From assembly GCF_018131105.1 (NCBI RefSeq), contig NZ_JAFCJI010000001.1:1364001-1428000 (forward strand): a stretch of 64,000 bases of DNA, read 5' to 3'. The DNA comes from Bradyrhizobium manausense. Its GTDB lineage: Bacteria > Pseudomonadota > Alphaproteobacteria > Rhizobiales > Xanthobacteraceae. Each line of letters starts with the position of its first letter. The stretch's first letter is position 1. A model generated the notes under the pieces. The model did no database searches and was not told the DNA's origin. It saw only the letters and a program-made list of their open reading frames with translations. Below, piece after piece: positions 62,016 through 64,000 of the stretch. The translations under genes and the position numbers were made by a program.

Positions 62016-62091
62016 AGGAGTGTAGCTCAATTGGTAGAGCACCGGTCTCCAAAACCGGGGGTCGCAGGTTCGAGCCCTGCCACTCCTGCCA
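62016..62091 (+). tRNA. tRNA-Trp (CCA anticodon)
   Basis: A complete cloverleaf: acceptor AGGAGTG/CACTCCT, D-arm GCTCAATTGGTAGAGC, anticodon stem CCGGT/ACCGG with loop CTCCAAA giving anticodon CCA, T-arm GCAGGTTCGAGCCCTGC, and an encoded CCA tail. The tRNA-Trp upstream of secE is a common bacterial arrangement. Confidence 0.97.
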
Positions 62092-62418
62092 GCTAATCCC
62101 GAAATTCAGGATCGACAGGCAGGACGGCGACGAGCCGAAGCTCGGAGCGCGGTTCATGGCGGCTAGGTAAGCCCTTGATCCGCATCAGGTCCGCGAGTTG
62201 GCCCCGCGCGCATTCCGCTCCGGCCACACCTTGACCTTTGGCCCCATCCGCAGTAGACACCGCCCACTCGCAGCCGGCCCGTTGAGATGCGGATATCCGG
62301 CGCGGCTTTGAAATCCCCCGAACATCAGAGCCCGGCTTTCCGGCTCATCCTTCGAGACAGAGGGCTGGGCCACAGGCGGCTGTTCGGATCCCTGAAATCC
62401 TTATTGGCGTCTCAAACG
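62092..62418. other. 327-base leader region between tRNA-Trp and secE
   Basis: No gene or obvious repeat is seen here. It should contain the secE promoter. A near match to an FNR/FixK box (TTGATCCGCATCAG, 62175-62188) has one mismatch and is not taken as real. Confidence 0.5.
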
Positions 62419-62610
62419 ATGGCAGTCAGCCCGTTCAAGTTCTTGCAGGAAGTGCGCTCGGAGACCGCCAAGGTCACCTGGCCGACCCGTCGTGAGACCA
62501 CGATCACCACCATCATGGTGTTTGTGATGGTCGCCCTGGCCTCGATCTTCTTCTTCGCCGCCGACCAGATCATCCGCTACCTCATCACCTTCCTTTTGGG
62601 CATTCACTGA
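62419..62610 (+). CDS. secE: Preprotein translocase subunit SecE
   Basis: The small essential subunit of the SecYEG channel in the inner membrane. 63 residues: an N-terminal amphipathic helix (FKFLQEVRSETAKVTWPTR), where KVTWP is the signature, then one membrane helix (TIMVFVMVALASIFFFAAD), and a short tail ending in TFLLGIH. ATG at 62419 chosen; a longer frame upstream to 62287 is not conserved. Its TGA overlaps the nusG ATG (TGATG), so the two are translated together. Confidence 0.95.
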   Translation: MAVSPFKFLQEVRSETAKVTWPTRRETTITTIMVFVMVALASIFFFAADQIIRYLITFLLGIH

Positions 62611-63164
62611 TGGCAACGGCAACGGCTCAACTGTCCGACAAGCGCTGGTACATCGTCCACGCCTATTCCAACTTCGAGAAGAAGGTCGCCGAATCGATCC
62701 GCGAGCAGGCCAAGCAGCGCGGGCTCGAGGAGCTGTTCGAGCTGGTGCTGGTTCCGACCGAGAAGGTCACGGAAGTGCGCCGCGGCCGCAAGATCGACGC
62801 CGAGCGCAAGTTCTTCCCGGGCTACGTGCTGGTGAAGATGAAGCTGACCGACGAGGCGTTTCATCTGATCAAGAATACGCCGAAGGTCACGGGCTTCCTC
62901 GGCGCCGAGAACAAGCCGATGCCGATCTCGGAATCCGAGGCCATGCGCATCCTGCACCAGGTGCAGGAGGGCGTGGAACGGCCGAAGGCGTCGGTGTCGT
63001 TCGAGATCGGCGAGAACGTGCGCGTGGCCGATGGCCCGTTCGCTTCGTTCTCGGGTGTCGTCGAGGAAATCGACGAGGCGCGCTCGCGCGTGAAGGTCGC
63101 GGTGTCGATCTTCGGTCGCGCAACGCCGGTGGAACTGGAATTCGGTCAGGTCGAGAAGGTCTGA
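62610..63164 (+). CDS. nusG: Transcription termination/antitermination factor NusG
   Basis: Binds RNA polymerase, suppresses pausing, and links it to Rho and to the ribosome. 184 residues: NGN domain from KRWYIVHAYSNFEKKVAESI through FFPGYVLVKMKL, then the C-terminal KOW domain (GENVRVADGPFASFSGVVEEID). A four-residue Ala/Thr start precedes it. Translationally coupled to secE. Confidence 0.96.
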   Translation: MATATAQLSDKRWYIVHAYSNFEKKVAESIREQAKQRGLEELFELVLVPTEKVTEVRRGRKIDAERKFFPGYVLVKMKLTDEAFHLIKNTPKVTGFLGAENKPMPISESEAMRILHQVQEGVERPKASVSFEIGENVRVADGPFASFSGVVEEIDEARSRVKVAVSIFGRATPVELEFGQVEKV

Positions 63165-63297
63165 CCGGGTAGTGCGGGAAGCCGAGAGGCTTTTCGCGAA
63201 GAGAGGCCGTGGGAGGGAGAGGGCGGTTGCCAGCCGCATCCGACCCAGACCACGAACCTGAAACCGCCGGCAATCGCCGGCACAACAGGAGTCATAG

Positions 63298-63726
63298 ATG
63301 GCAAAGAAAGTGACCGGATACCTGAAGCTTCAGGTCCCGGCCGGTGCGGCGAACCCTTCGCCCCCGATCGGTCCCGCGCTCGGTCAGCGCGGTCTCAACA
63401 TCATGGAGTTCTGCAAGGCGTTCAACGCGCAGACCCAGAAGGAAGAGAAGAACACCCCGATTCCCGTCGTGATCACGATCTACGCCGATCGTTCGTTCAC
63501 GTTCGAGATGAAGACCCCTCCGATGTCCTTCTTCCTCAAGCAGGCTGCCAAGATCCAGTCCGGCTCGAAGGCGCCGGGCCGCGACAAGGCCGGCAAGGTG
63601 ACCAAGGCGCAAGTGCGCGAGATCGCCGAGAAGAAGATGAAGGATCTCAATTGCGATACCATCGAATCGGCCATGAAGATGGTCGAGGGCTCTGCCCGTT
63701 CGATGGGTCTGGAAGTTGCGGGGTAA
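63298..63726 (+). CDS. rplK: Ribosomal protein uL11
   Basis: Large-subunit protein of the GTPase-associated centre (binds 23S rRNA helices 43/44 and the stalk). 142 residues: [42 protein letters not shown] (split here: [21 protein letters not shown]), [15 protein letters not shown], and the C-terminal [19 protein letters not shown] precedes the ATG. The 133-base gap after nusG contains a small hairpin (GCCGGCAATCGCCGGC). Confidence 0.97.
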   Translation: MAKKVTGYLKLQVPAGAANPSPPIGPALGQRGLNIMEFCKAFNAQTQKEEKNTPIPVVITIYADRSFTFEMKTPPMSFFLKQAAKIQSGSKAPGRDKAGKVTKAQVREIAEKKMKDLNCDTIESAMKMVEGSARSMGLEVAG

Positions 63727-63732
63727 GCGGCT

Positions 63733-64000
63733 ATGGCAATCGGAAAGCGTTTGAACAAAGCCCGCGAAGGTGTTGACCGCGAAAAGCTCTACCCGCTCGC
63801 GGACGCCATCAAGATGGTCAAGGAACGCGCGAAAGCGAAGTTCGACGAGACCATCGAGGTCGCGATCAATCTCGGCGTCGATCCCCGTCACGCCGACCAG
63901 ATGGTCCGTGGCGTCGTGACCCTGCCGAACGGCACCGGCCGTACGCTCCGCGTCGGCGTGTTCGCCCGCGGCGCCAAGGCTGACGAAGCCAAGGCTGCTG
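63733..64000 (+). CDS. rplA: Ribosomal protein uL1, 3'-truncated by window edge
   Basis: The first 89 codons of L1, which binds 23S rRNA at the L1 stalk and usually represses its own operon. It starts 6 bases after rplK ([15 protein letters not shown]) and shows the family segments [20 protein letters not shown] and [19 protein letters not shown] (each within the domain I fold). The frame is open to the last base of the window. Confidence 0.95.
   Translation, partial: MAIGKRLNKAREGVDREKLYPLADAIKMVKERAKAKFDETIEVAINLGVDPRHADQMVRGVVTLPNGTGRTLRVGVFARGAKADEAKAA

Noticed and set aside
62175..62188. TTGATCCGCATCAG, a near match to an FNR/FixK box before secE
   Set aside because: The conserved outer CAA is CAG, and micro-oxic control of secE-nusG is not expected; likely chance.

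Overview
This window looks like a chromosomal segment of an alphaproteobacterium of the Bradyrhizobium/Rhodopseudomonas group. The clues are high G+C coding sequence, the tRNA-Trp-secE-nusG-rplK-rplA block at the right end, a guaB...rsmB...guaA neighbourhood, abundant acyl-CoA metabolism, many TetR/LysR/MarR/PadR/AraC regulators, and many palindromic intergenic repeats of the kind that litter bradyrhizobial genomes. The genus is inferred from recall of protein and repeat style, not from a search.

Layout. 0-9.3 kb: the 3' end of an acyl-CoA carboxylase carboxyltransferase, a small secreted protein, a GlcD-like FAD oxidase, a lipoprotein alpha/beta hydrolase with a perfect FNR/FixK box upstream, a sterol-desaturase-family membrane protein, an Fe-S (CCG-domain) protein, a decayed OprB-type porin and an MFS transporter. 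9.3-23.2 kb: an acyl-CoA block, with thiolase, crotonase, thioesterase, TetR and LysR, then a tightly packed operon mmsA - isobutyryl-CoA dehydrogenase - 3-hydroxyisobutyryl-CoA hydrolase - mmsB - acyl-CoA synthetase - MaoC. This covers valine/isobutyrate breakdown from isobutyryl-CoA to propionyl-CoA and is followed by an SDR and a flavoprotein.

23-36 kb: MFS/LysR divergent pair; minus-strand operon YaiI - ABC-F (Uup-like) - D-serine-dehydratase-like enzyme; a hotdog protein; an orphan form II CoxL-type molybdenum hydroxylase; ppx-rlmE; a DHA2 exporter. 36-47 kb: guaB, quinone-oxidoreductase-like enzyme, small membrane proteins, metallophosphoesterase, MAPEG protein, rsmB-like methyltransferase, cspA with its terminator, cupin, SnoaL-like protein, guaA, and a low-G+C HEPN-like gene. 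47-57 kb is regulator-rich: methyltransferase, serine hydrolase, AraC-GyrI, a degenerate peptide deformylase, a TetR/membrane-protein pair sharing one operator, MFS, a MarR-GNAT fusion with its own palindrome, LysR, YjbR-like, CMD/AhpD-like and a His-rich PadR regulator.

57.3-58.0 kb holds no convincing gene and looks like an old dispersed repeat. 58-62 kb has two SDRs, a histidine phosphatase and a serine hydrolase; the window then enters the tRNA-Trp/secE/nusG/ribosomal-protein block and ends inside rplA. I saw no CRISPR array, insertion sequence, prophage or plasmid replication gene. The items I would look at first are the peptide deformylase that has lost metal ligands, the TetR operator pair at 50.85/51.53 kb, the FixK-type box at 3.63 kb, the MarR-GNAT locus, the HEPN-like gene, and three convergent gene pairs whose stop codons share one CTAG.
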